DNA of 64,000 bases from Przewalskia tangutica. Lineage: Eukaryota; Streptophyta; Magnoliopsida; Solanales; Solanaceae. Under the pieces are notes generated by a model that saw only the letters and a list, made by a program, of their open reading frames with translations, searched no databases and had not been told where the DNA came from. Both the position numbers and the translations under genes were made by a program. The stretch is taken from positions 33,084,446 to 33,148,445 of the forward strand of contig CM056724.1 of the NCBI GenBank assembly GCA_029844215.1. The letters run 5' to 3'. Positions 10,170-21,802 of this stretch are shown one piece after another (position 1 is the stretch's first letter; the number at the start of each line of letters is the position of its first letter).

Positions 10170-13100
10170 TGTTGACACCCAATTTTATCTACTCTTTTAC
10201 GCATTTCATTCAGATCGTCCTGTTATCTTTAATTAATTTCACTATGCTTCTCAGTATTGAAAATTCTCAAAAATGCTAAGTTTTAATATTTTTACTAATT
10301 ATCGTATAATTTAAAATATCGGGTATTATATTTTATAATTAAAATATAAGCAAAATAATTTTTAATATTTCGGCATCAACATTGGTGAATGACTCTTAAC
10401 ATTTTCACCAATTACCAAATTAATCATTTTTCATATGAATATTATATTTACTTAAATTAATTATATATATTAAAACTTTAAAACACTTATACCATAAATG
10501 TGCGTCCACTTTTGAAATTTAATCGTGACAAAGAAGCATATTTGATTAATTAAATACTCAACCTTATTTTTTCTACCCAACTCCTCATTCCTTTTAATTC
10601 CCAAATCAGCCAATAACCTCATCCCCTTTTAACTTCTCATCCCAATCAAACCAAACCCCAACCAAATTAAACCAAATAATCCCTGTAACCCCCATCGTCC
10701 AAACTTAATCCAACCAGAAACCCAAAAGAAAAACCAAATGATCCTTTATACCCATCAGGTTCTCCTAAAACCAGACGAACCTTCACCCTACCTGACACCG
10801 TCCATACTCAATCCCTGACAATCGCCGTACCAGCATCACTTCACCCCGAAATACAGCACCAACGGCTCTCTCCATCACGTCTTTCTTTAAAGCTGAAAAC
10901 CCACCCCCCATTTCAGGGATTCCGAAATCGATTTCTCTTTTCTTAGCTTTTGGAATTCGAAATTCAAAATTTTAGTTGTTGAAGCCTCAATTGTTGGGCT
11001 ATAAATACAGGGGGGGGGGGGGGTTCCTTTTTGGGTAAAAACCAAGAATCAATTTCAGATTCTAGGGCTTTGCTTAAGTTTGGGAACAAAAACTCATATT
11101 TTATTGCTGTTATAGAGCTAAAAATCAGAATCAGATATCCTCTTTTAGAACCGACTTAGAAAACCCTTTCTTTCACTCTCGGTGTTGGTTCGACAGAACT
11201 CAAAACACCTAAACTTTCCACTTTTTAATCGCATGGCATAAAAACACCTCTGAGTGGAATCGACGAGTCGAAACATGCCTCGGTTCGCTAACCCGGAGAA
11301 GGTAAACATAGCTCCTTTTATCTTATTTTCCTTTGTTTAATTTAGAGTATAACTTATATTTGTATTATCATGTGTTGAGCCTACTTGAATTGTCCAATGC
11401 TCTGTTAGGGATCCACAATTAGTATTCTTAGTTTAAACTATTCCGCATACTGATTAATACCCTATCTTGATCTCTTAAGCTCTGCTTGTGTATTTTGAGT
11501 CGCATGCGTAGAAAAAATGCCATGTATTCATGTCATATCTACTTAGTTGTGATTTGAAACCAGCTGAACCATGTGTCTGCTATCCCTATTATGATCTGAC
11601 TAGGTTTTAGGACCCTAACACAAATTTTTGCGTACATGTTGAAAATTGTTGTGCCCATGCAACTTCTTGATTTGTATTTTATCTGTTAGGATTAAGTCAT
11701 CAAACTGATACATCTGATTAAAACTAAAACCTTGAACCTGCTGGCATATGCCTATAATGTTTGATTGCCATTTGGTTAATGTATGTGTGTATCATATCTT
11801 AACACGATGAGTTTGTTGTTGCTTGACATACAACTGCTTTGTCAGAGAAAGTTGCACAATTTATAGCCCATATCTTGTATCATCTCTTGAGTTCGGAAAC
11901 CACTAAGTCCCCTAGATGACCAATATAGATTCAGTCATGTTAGATTGTTTGGTAAAATGTTTGTGTTTGGTCTTGTTATTTGCTAATGAAACAGTGCTTG
12001 TAGTTAATCAAGTGGCATGTTTTTTCTTTAAGATATAAATTCTTGTATCTAGTGCTTATGCTTGGATATATATGAGCCTGAGATATGTGATTTAATATAC
12101 TGTAGGTATTAATGTCATTTAGTATGTCATCCATATTTGCCATCCTAGGATATTTATGGGCTTTAGCTCATTCTTTGTTATCTTGTTTATTTGCTTTGTA
12201 TTCTTGCAATATTTTGAGCCCAGCCCACTTCTTATCCTTTTCTTACTTCACTGTGTTAATTTGAGCCAATAAAATAGTTGGAATTAATCTACTCTTGCCA
12301 GTATATTTTAATTTACATAGATGAGTTTAGATATCCTTTAACTAGTATATTTAGTGTCCCTTCTTCTCTCCCTTTGCATAAATCCCATCACTTTTGTTCA
12401 GCTAAATAGTAAGTCCAGTACATTTCAGCCCTAGCCGATTAGACTAAGGTCCAATAACATATAGCTTTCATGAGTTATTTATCTATATTTTCTTATGTGT
12501 AAATTCAGGTTCCATTTCTATTTTCTAACTCTGTCTTATTACTATTGTGTCCGTTATTCTAGTTTGGTTTTGAACATGTTTACATGCATTCTGGGCCTGT
12601 TATGATCTGCAAGTCTCTTATTAAAAGAATTTTATTTCTCCTCTCTGTTTATCCCTCCTATTCATATGCATAACCTTGTCCTCCTTTGTCCTTTATCACT
12701 GTCTGGGCCTACTCCATATATCTTGTGGCCCATTAATTAATTAAAGGTTGTCTGGGTTTTTTTTTTGTGCCCATTTCTTGGGGACTGTCGAATTCAAATG
12801 TTTATGCGTACTCAAATTTTTTGCACCAATGTTTTTCTTATGCTTGCTAATCCTTTTCTTTTCTTTATTTACATGAAATGCATTGGGAGCAATGGAGAGT
12901 CTTACTATGAGACTCATCGCATCCCTCTTCAAATGAAGACCCGCGTCTACGTTCCTTGCATTCTCCAACCTCTCAGGACTTCTAAACAAATAGGGCGGGA
13001 TGATATCTTCATCCGTCCTAGTCACTTCTTTTAAACTCTTTAAATTCCGCCATTTACTTTTGTTGTAATTTAATTTATTGCACTTATATAATTATCGAAA

Positions 13101-13614
13101 TGTGTAGAATATAGGTAGGCTTAAGACCAATAGATTAAAGGGGAGTGTATCTTAAATGGAAATTTCTTTTTTCATATCTCTAACACATGCATTTTTATAA
13201 TTTTCAAACAAGCTATTTTTCATACACTTTTAAAGTAAACCTTGTGCAAATTTATCAAAAAAAAAAAATATAAATCTTTTCAAGTGATTATTTGCAACAT
13301 TCCTTCTTAACTTTATACTTTCAAAAACATGCATTTTTATACATAATAATTAAGCCTAAGTTTGACTTGACAACCGCGAGTTATCGGATCTTAAAGGATG
13401 TCTAACCCCTTCCCTTTAGGATAATAGAGAACTCTTAACTAAAATCTTATAAGCTTCGTAGACCATTAAATGGAGATCATTTGTAGCATTTTATGCTATG
13501 TAAAAGTGTCTTAGTTCACTATAATAATTAGGTGGCGACCCTTTAAAAACGGTGGTTTAATTCTGGAATCATTGAAAGCAACGTTCTGGGCTCCGATCGA
13601 AAACGGGCGTGACA
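10170..13614 (+). mobile_element. Solo LTR, 3445 bp, with target duplication ACTGA
   Basis: The termini are TGTTGACACCCAATTTT and AAACGGGCGTGACA. ACTGA flanks both sides (10165-10169 and 13615-13619), so it is an intact insertion reduced to one LTR by recombination. The ends and the box ACCGCGAGTTATCGGATCTT followed by AAAGGATGTCTAACCCCTTC (from about 13374) match the 2.4-kb LTRs at 858, 36510 and 49253. The body is longer and mostly different, so it is a related but separate family. A TATA box is at 11000. No protein is recognised; the frames at 12741-13034 are unsupported. Confidence 0.85.
11000..11023 (+). promoter_or_regulatory. TATA box followed by a G tract in the solo LTR
   Basis: TATAAATACA (11000-11009) is followed by a run of about 14 G. 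The same order, TATA box then a homopolymeric G or C tract, is found in related LTRs, where TATAAATAAAAACC is followed by a C tract. It is a likely core promoter; activity is inferred. Confidence 0.55.
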
Positions 13615-13619
13615 ACTGA

Positions 13620-14248
13620 GATTTTTAACTTTATGGACATCGTTCGCATGGCAGCCAATGTGCGTAAACTTTTGGTTTCGCTTTACGTAATTAGAGTCGC
13701 GCGCTCCACTACGGCCGCGACGCTTTAGTTCCAGTAAGCTCCAAATTTTAAACGAATGTTTTAATCAGGACCCCTGATAATTACCGTGACCGGTGTCGTG
13801 GCGCTCCGACATGGAGTCGCGACGTCCCCGTGAAACCCTAGTTGGTGCCGCGACGCTGACGTCCTTTTCAGAGCGGTTTCCGTGCTGATTTTCTAAAATC
13901 GTAAACCCTAAACCCCAAAATCTAATTTAGGGTTCAAATTACGGGTCTTTTGCTACCACCCACCATTATCAATAACGCACATGTCGACCATCATCCATTC
14001 CTACACGTTCTTTGTCGTGCACCATGTTCACAATGAATCGGTTTCTGCACAAGACTCAGTTCATGCTAGAACGGAATAACTTACTCGATTTAGCGTAGTT
14101 GATAATTTAGGCTGATTACAAAAGTTAATCGCTCAGTCAAAGTTTGTCAAATTTCAAGTGACCTTGTTTTAATTCAGATTAAAATCAAGTTTAGGTTTAA
14201 CTCATATTATTATGTCTTTCAATTGTTACGTAACCATTGAACCAGTTT
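13620..14248 (-). other. Copia leader region, proximal part
   Basis: Non-coding sequence between the solo LTR insertion and the primer binding site, continuing the leader at 9315-10169. Nothing else is recognised in it. Confidence 0.5.
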
Positions 14249-14262
14249 GGGCTCTGATACCA
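14249..14262 (-). other. Primer binding site, initiator-tRNA type
   Basis: The reverse strand reads TGGTATCAGAGCCC, one base from the LTR edge. TGGTATCAGAGC is complementary to the 3' end of plant initiator tRNA-Met and is the usual primer site of plant Copia and many Gypsy elements. It fixes the element as reverse. Confidence 0.85.
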
Positions 14263-14263
14263 C

Positions 14264-15669
14264 TGTAGGGTTTTGTTGGGTCTAAAACACACAAGTAAGT
14301 CTACTAAAAGGTGTGCACGTAATTGTCTTCTCGGGTGCAAGCCTTGCTTCGGTATATCCTCTGTCAGAAAAACTAGGAAATCTTGGCAGAGGTTTGAGAG
14401 GATTTTAATCTCTGAACTCTGATTCAGAAAGTAAGAAGTAAGTTTATAATTTCAGTAACCTAAATTTTGAGGTTAAGTGTGGAATATATATGAGAGATTA
14501 GGATACAAATCAGACTGGGATTAGGCTAAAAACCCGACTATTGAGTTGCGATGGGCCACGGATCGGCCCATCATTGCACTGCATATGACGCTCGTATTTT
14601 GCGCCAAAGACGTTTTGATATTAATTAAATCCAAAATCTAATTTTGACTTAATTAAATAATTTCCATTTGATGGAAATTATCCCATAATTTATTTTGGTT
14701 TAAATATATCAATTTTAAATCGAATATTTTATCCTCTCTCAATATACCCTTAGACTGAAAAGACAATCGACTTAGTGTGACCCTTTAGGCCTTCACACAT
14801 CGACACTTAATCAAATTAAGGTTCACACGGAACTCCTAGACTGCGCCATATGACGAAAATGTGTGAAGAACGTTTACAAGACTCTAGTAAACATAACTTC
14901 TATGAGGGATGATAAATTCCTTTCATTCGCGACACACTCAATCAAGTTTAGGATATGCCAAGTGTCTATCCAAAATGTCTTGATCACTTTATCTCATTTA
15001 TATTAGTCGACAACTAGATCATATTTCAAATATGTCTCTTGCATTGGCCAATGACTTGGTCGACCTAATATCACTGAGAAGCTGAGTGTTCTCTCGAATA
15101 TCTAATCAATAATGAATCATATTCTTGGCTCAACTACCACCCTAATTCAAGTCATGTCTTATCCTATAAGGAATTTAAGCTTAGGACATGATCAAAGTAC
15201 ATTACTCTACAAATCAGGTGCATATTGACCTCAAGTCAAAGGACCTCTATCTCCCACATGCTGATAATACTCTAGACATGTATAACAAACAGTTTATCAG
15301 CAGAGCATGTCAATACCCTCTTAAAGTATCCATGTGTTCATCACTAGCAATCATTACTAGTAGTAAGTGAGACATACTACATTCTCTAAGAATGTGATGC
15401 ATACCACATGTAGACTTATAATATATCATTGATATTTCATTCTCAATGATCATCAGTCGAGATTACTTTAAGAAATACGCTTTATCATTAATATATCATA
15501 CTATCAATGACAACGTAAGCTCAAGGGATGCACATTAATAAATAATACAAACAATCAAATAATAATTCAGTAATTGCAAATGTCATCAATATTAATTTCA
15601 TTAATAATACGAATGTGTTCAAGTACATCTGTCCCTAAAATGATTGTCTTTAGGACATATATACTTTCA
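14264..15669 (-). mobile_element. 5' LTR of the Copia element (1406 bp)
   Basis: On the plus strand it begins TGTAGGGTTTTG and ends ATATATACTTTCA, followed by target duplication GGTAT. It is the only complete LTR of this family in the window and defines the boundaries of the two partial ones (6101-6537 and 7726-9060). Confidence 0.85.
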
Positions 15670-15745
15670 GGTATTAGCAATGTAATGATTTTTAATGTAT
15701 GCATAAGCATGACTAAAGACATAATCACCCCTAAAATCTCTCAAA
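15670..15745 (+). mobile_element. MITE-like repeat, copy A, right part
   Basis: Continuation of 7579-7725 after the Copia insertion: GGTATTAGCAATGTAATG, then ATGCATAAGCATGACTAAAGACA, matching copies B (about 34295) and C (about 36092). Confidence 0.6.
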
Positions 15746-16338
15746 ACTTCTTCCACTAATTAAATTTTACCTACAGTAAATTATTTAAACATGAAACAAA
15801 TGTTTTTTTCTTTTCTTCTGTCAATATTGTAACATGTCAATCAATGCATCTATTAGAAAAAAAAACTTGCCATCTCAAATCATGTCATCTTCACATAAAC
15901 CACGTGCCTCTTATGACAAGTTAAAACTGACCAACTCTTTATCGTGAAATGAAAAAAATCAAAATGCATGTTGTCACCTCATAGATTACAAAAGTATATC
16001 GAAAAGATTGGTATTTCCTTTGAATGAAAAAAAAAGGTGAAAATTAAAGCAAATGATAAACTAATAGTGGTCATCTTTATACACAGAAGGAATCAAATAG
16101 AAACAATTAAAAATAAAGAGCAAGCAAATATCCAAATTTGATAAATTTGGACGGCGTACTGTCATAATCTACATTCTTCTACGGTCAAATTGGATACACC
16201 TAAATCGACCGCTATTTGTTGTTCCCCTCAGAAAAGAAAAAAAAAGCAGTACACCCTTCGTTTCATAGAGAGCCATCAATTTACCTTTTCAATGATAAGA
16301 CTTTAAACCGGAACCCCCCTCCCCCCTCTTTTGCTCTT
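15746..16338. other. AT-rich intergenic DNA, nothing recognised
   Basis: No open frame, repeat or known element seen. Short A and T runs and a C-rich stretch near 16313 only. Confidence 0.5.
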
Positions 16339-16629
16339 TTAGGGCTCCGTTTGAAACAATTTATTAAAAAAAGCTTTTAGAAGTAGAGTTTTTTATCAAA
16401 AAATTGTTAAGTGTTTGGTTGTCAATAAAAAAATTACTTTTGTATAAAAGACAAAAAGTTATAAGGCAAAAAAAACTCTACTCAAGAAACCCAAATTTTG
16501 GGCTTCTTCCAGAAGTGTTTTTGGAACCCAAAAGCACTTTTGACAGCTTTCACCAAACACTAAAAAAAAAATTTGGCCTTCCAAAAGCACTTATGGCCTT
16601 TTGAAAAGCTGTACCAAACGGACACTAAG
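16339..16629. mobile_element. MITE with TTAGGGCTCCGTTTG-type termini
   Basis: The left end TTAGGGCTCCGTTTGAAACA mirrors the right end TGTACCAAACGGACACTAAG (complement CTTAGTGTCCGTTTGGTACA). The interior has further inverted pairs built from AAAAGCACTT and AAAAGCTTTT, giving a foldback element of about 290 bp. Such GTTTGG/CCAAAC-ended foldback MITEs are common in plants. The open frame 16404-16604 is incidental. Confidence 0.7.
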
Positions 16630-17156
16630 TTTTGTTATCCGACCCCCCTTTTCCTTTTTTAAATTTTGTTAGTGTCTAACAAGTGTCAATTTACTAAAAA
16701 TAGAGCCATTCTATTGAGCCAAGAAAAGATCTTAAACTAGTTTTGATTGTAGTTTAGTGGTATAATTATTATGGATTGAAAAGACTTGTCAGGGTAGAGT
16801 TATTTCATTTCTTTTTTTACTTTATTTCTTTTAAATATTTTTATTGTTATTATTAAATAATATAATAACTAAAAAAATAGCATTTTATATTTTTTTGTTA
16901 TTGGATATGTTTCAGCTCTAATAAAATACAAATTTTCCCTTCGAACAACAAAAGTAATACTGACGCGCGTCGCGTTAGTAAAAAAAATTGAATTTGAAAA
17001 TTTAAATTACCGCCATTTTCAAATTTTTCTCTCCCTATATATATTATCTCACACTCATCATATACTAACCATAATTATCTCACCTTATATTTACATTTCC
17101 TTCACATTCTCAAAATTATCTCATATTCACATCACATTCTCAACAAAATTGAATGA
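16630..17156. other. AT-rich flank, possibly the 5' end of the MULE
   Basis: No coding signal. A GC-rich patch, TGACGCGCGTCGCG near 16971, stands out, with CTCTCCCTATATATATT just before the MULE coding region. I could not find a convincing MULE terminal inverted repeat by eye. Confidence 0.4.
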
Positions 17157-17948
17157 AATCATGAAAAAATCTATCCAATTTTTTTCGAGTTTGATCTCAA
17201 TCAACCTCTTCATTCAAGTTATGGGGAAGATACTTTGAATGAGCCTGATTCAAATTATGGCAATTTCAATTTGAACGAGCCTCTAAATTCGGTATAAAAT
17301 AATGTCAACTATATAATTAATTCATTATGGTAATTATATTAAAATGTTTGCTAATTTGTTTTCTTTTAAATGTCACATGAGTATGCATTTTCAACAGATC
17401 GGCCATACCATGAAACTATTGATTGTTCAAATGCTCAATCGTGCGATGAAAATGTTAATTATTCAAATGATTTCATTACCGAACATATTTTTTCTCTATA
17501 CATTTTATTTTCACAGGAGGCCTTCATTTAAAAAGAAAAAATCTTTCTGAAGTTTTTTGTTTAAAAAGTATAGTGTGTTAAGTTTAACTAACATGTCATC
17601 ATTTAGCAACCTAGAAAATTGTTGAAGGGATTCTTTGGTGAAAAAACTTTGAAATGGGGCTTCCTTTGTAGTCGTCGTATAATCATGATTTATTTATTTA
17701 TATATATTTTGTGCAAAATCTTAGATTTTTTATACTCGCAAAGAGTTTGTTTTTTGGGCAATAGCAATTGCTCAGAAAAATGGGTTTGTTCTCGTGATAC
17801 GAAGATCTGATAAGCATTTGTTATGACGAAAGGGTAATGTAACATTGATGTGTGAAAGGGGTGAAAAATATCAGCAACCGAAGAATCCAAAAGATATTGC
17901 TGAAGAGTTAAAACGAAAAGGGACATGAACCAAAAAATGTGATTGCCC

Positions 17949-20640
17949 TGTCACGATCCGACCCGACGGGCCGCGGTGCCCTACCTGAGAACTCTTATAC
18001 CCACATGTCACATGTAATCACACAGATACCAAGGATAATATAGAAATCTGTAAATCATATCAAAATAGGCAAGCCGACAAGGCTACCACTATATACGGGA
18101 ACATCCAAAAATGAAGTACAACAGTACAGACGACCAACACACGTTTACAATCCACACGTGTCCAACTCACACATGACTACAGACCTCTAAGAGTATGACA
18201 GTGAAATATGACGGAACAGGGCCCCGCCGTACCCCTGGATATGCATAAGTCTATAACAAGGATCTGTACCAAAATGACTAAGCTCCGGAATAATGGAGCT
18301 CTCCAAACAACTGAGCAGAAATCCTAAGCTAGAGGATTACCGAACAGAATATCTGCACCTGCGGGCATGAACGCAGCCCCCATGAAAAAGGGAGTCAGTA
18401 CGAAAAATGTACCGAGTACATGAAATATGAAATACTGTAAAGAAGATCATAACTAGTCAAAAGATAACATGAGACAAGTATAATAATCAAGATATCAATG
18501 CACCTGTGCCTTATGAAATGAGAGTCAAAACATGTTCATATAAAATAAGTCATATCCGTGGATGTCTGTCCACATAAACCAGACCCGGCCCCCTAGTGAG
18601 GGTCTCGGTGAAACAGATAATGTGTACACATAGTCATATATGTGGATGCCTGTCCACAATAAACATCATATATGTGGATACTTGTCCTCTTCGCACACCA
18701 TATTCGTGGATACCTGTCCACTGTGCACATCATATATATACCTGCCGGCCCGGGACTCGGTGTAATAATATAATCACATCAAGCACAAATAGAATATCAT
18801 GAGTAACCTTAGACAAATTAAATCATCATTTGACTCTCGCTGAAATAAATAGAATGAACTATCACTTGTAAAATCAAAGGCAACTATTATATCAAGTATC
18901 ACTAGGAATTAGGATTTAGTGGAATTATGTACGTCCTCCGTACACTCATTTTATATAAATCATGCCAAAAAGAAAGAAAGGATAGTTTCACATACCTTAT
19001 TGTCGAACTAACCAACTCAATATTTAAAATACGTCTCGTCTAGCACTTCAACCTATAATAAAAATAACATGTTCGTCAACTCTATGATTACTAGTATACT
19101 TTATACGTATCGAATAATGACTCTATTGTTATATAAAATTGAGCAGCACTTCCCCTATTTATATACACATCCACAACTCACAAACAAGGTCAACAACATT
19201 AATAACAAGACACAACTTCAAGGGTAACCAAAACAGTCTCATATACTCCATATACGCCATCGTTATACATTCTTTCTCTTTACCTTCATGTAATACAACA
19301 ACCACAACAACCAAGGTGATTAATACACCTATTTCTCATGTTAATTCAGCCCCTTAATCCATATCAAAATAACCTTAAAACAGTCCATTAAAACAGTCCA
19401 TTTTCAAACAACAACGAGAGTGCAATGTTCAACCTTTATATACCTTAATTCCTTTAGGACATATGTTAGCAATTACAACAATGTATATGCATGTTCATAG
19501 CTTATAATTCCAGCATTATAATCTCAACAAAATAGCCTCTAAATACAACACAATCATGTCCAACAATTCCATACATGTCTCGGTCACAAGACTTATTACC
19601 AAAGCTCTTTTCATAACTCCTTAAAATCCAATTAATGTTTCAACACTTCCACATTACCAATTACAACTCTACATATCAAGGTTTCCTTCAATTTTTAACA
19701 TACAATTAGTGACGATAACAACAACAACAACAACAATTGAATCCAACGTAATAAACAGTCCCAAATCGGCTTTACCTCACCAAAACAGTCACATGCATTG
19801 TCTTAATTCCAAGTTTCTCTTATCACAAGTTCATTTCTTAAACTACAACATCATGTAACTCCAATTATACTATAAGAAGAAGAAGTCTTACCTTGATTTT
19901 TGCTCAAAACAGTCCCTAATGCACTGTCACTGCTCCATTTCTTTTGCACCATTTTTCACAATTTCTTCAACTTATAATGACATGCATGTATTCTACAAGT
20001 TTAATCCATCATTCTTACATGTTTTTCTTCCAACATTGTTCATCTTCAAACTTACAATTTACGGACAGTTTCGGCCAGTTCATTACCGTGACTCGCTGTT
20101 TGGGAAGTTCACCATGGCTTAGAACTTCTGGAGGAAATTAATCTTGGAAGAGAGGTAATTTTAGTCTCCTAACTAAGCTATAACAATGGAGGAAAATCGG
20201 CTGGGGGGAGGGATAGATGTGGGAGGGTGAGTTTTGAATTAAATTAAATGAAATGAGGGGAGACATTGGTCTAAGTAAAATCTGAAAATTTATCCTTGCA
20301 TGGTGTCCAAGTGTTGTGGACTCAAGTCTCTAAAAATTGTCCACTAAAAATTAATCCCACAATTAAATAATCTTTCACATAATCAATCTTATATAAAATC
20401 TGAAAATTTCATGTCCTAATCTCATAATATACGGCACTTAGTCCAACCTTAATAGGAATATACAACTATTAGTATTAAATCTCATTGTCACATTGTAGTA
20501 TTCAAAAAGTATTTCGGGATCACATCCTTTGTATACTAATTTCCTATTAGCATATGTAAGTATACTTTGTATCCAATATTCGCATCTTATTCTCTTAATT
20601 ACATTCTCAAATTATTGCCTTAAAATTACGAGGTGTAACA
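17949..20640 (-). mobile_element. Gypsy solo LTR A (2692 bp) inside the MULE gene
   Basis: It begins TGTCACGATCCGACCC and ends GAGGTGTAACA, the termini of Gypsy elements B and C here. TGCCC (17944-17948) and TACCC (20641-20645) are the target duplication with one change. Joining the flanks restores the MULE reading CDCP-FIIQG. Shared landmarks with B and C are CTACAGACCTCTAAGAGT and GGGCATGAACGCAGCCCC. No internal region or second LTR remains, so it is a solo LTR. It is orientation-reversed relative to C. Confidence 0.85.
18546..18745. repeat. Degenerate minisatellite in Gypsy LTR A (about 45 bp unit)
   Basis: Four to five copies of a unit around CATATATGTGGATACCTGTCCAC are visible, spaced roughly 45 bp apart, with one longer spacing of about 90 bp after the first copy. 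It lies about 600 bp from the LTR end, the same place where LTRs B and C have different tandem repeats. Confidence 0.7.
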
Positions 20641-21802
20641 TACCCATTCATAATTCAGGGGTTATATGAGACAAAACAAGCTGGATGGGTGGTTAAGATA
20701 AAGTGTGGATTTCACAATCACCCCCAGGCCGATAGCTTACACGGACATTCACTTGTGGGTCGTTTAAGTGCCGACAAGTACAATTTATTGGCCGATATGA
20801 CACAAAGTGGTGCACTCCCAAAGAGTATATTAGTGGTGTTAAAGAAACAAAATAGTGAAAATGTAACTTGTTTACGTTAAATATATAATGATATTAAAAA
20901 AATCGACGCAATAACCGAGAAGGTAGAACTGAAATGCAACAATTGCTGAAGTTAATATCAGAAAATAATTATGTTGAACGTCATAGAGTAGATGTTGAAA
21001 CGCAAGTTACCAAAGAACTTTTTTGGGCACATTCAGAATCAATTCATTTGCTAAACACATTTTCGTATGTGTTGATTTTTTATACCACTTATAAAACAAA
21101 TGAATATGGATTCCCACTACTTGAGATTGTCGGGATCACATCAACGAAATTTACATTTTCCGTGGCTCATGCACTTATAGAGGCAGAGCGGATGGACAAT
21201 TTTATTTGGGCATTGAAGATGTTAAAATCATTGATTAGAAATACAGACACATTCACCCGTGTAATTATCACTGGCAATGATAAAGTTATAGAAATTGTCG
21301 TGAAGGTCGTGTTCCCATCAGCAAAACACTTGTTGTGTCGGTGGCATATCTCAAGAAACGTCGAAGCAAAAATAAAGATTAATGTCAAGGATATGGATTT
21401 ACAAGGTTAGCTGATACATTGTTGGGGAATAGTAATGAACTCTTTGAACGTTGACGAATACAATAAAAATTGGAAAACCTTTCTGGGGGTATGTCGTGAA
21501 TATTCACACCTTATTAAATATGTTTCAAAGCAATGGATACCCTACAAAGAACAATTTGTCTCTTCTTGGACAAATAAATTCCTGCACTTCGGCAACAGAA
21601 CGTCAAACATGTATGTGTGTAATTATAAAATTCACCCATCATTTGAAATATAAATTATGAGGCTTCATTTGTAATTGTTATGAAATCATGATTTATTTAT
21701 TTATATAATATTTTGTGCAATATCGACTAGTAATTTTTAGATGCATATGTAGGGCCGAAGGTGCTCATAGCACATTGAAATCGATGCTTAGGTCAAGATG
21801 TG

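Larger units (their letters stand above)
7726..15669 (-). mobile_element. Copia LTR retrotransposon, internally deleted, with target duplication GGTAT
   Basis: GGTAT occurs at 7721-7725 and 15670-15674, directly outside termini TGTAGGG and TTTCA. The 5' LTR is the right-hand one (14264-15669), because the reverse-strand primer binding site TGGTATCAGAGCCC lies beside it (14249-14262). Reading leftward come a leader, a solo LTR insertion (10170-13614), a gag fragment (9314-9069), and then an abrupt junction at 9060/9061 to an incomplete left LTR. All of pol is missing. The element is non-autonomous and dead. Confidence 0.85.

Noticed and set aside
12741..13034. Frames on both strands in the solo LTR as a gene
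   Set aside because: Neither resembles a protein family, and they lie inside an LTR with clear borders.
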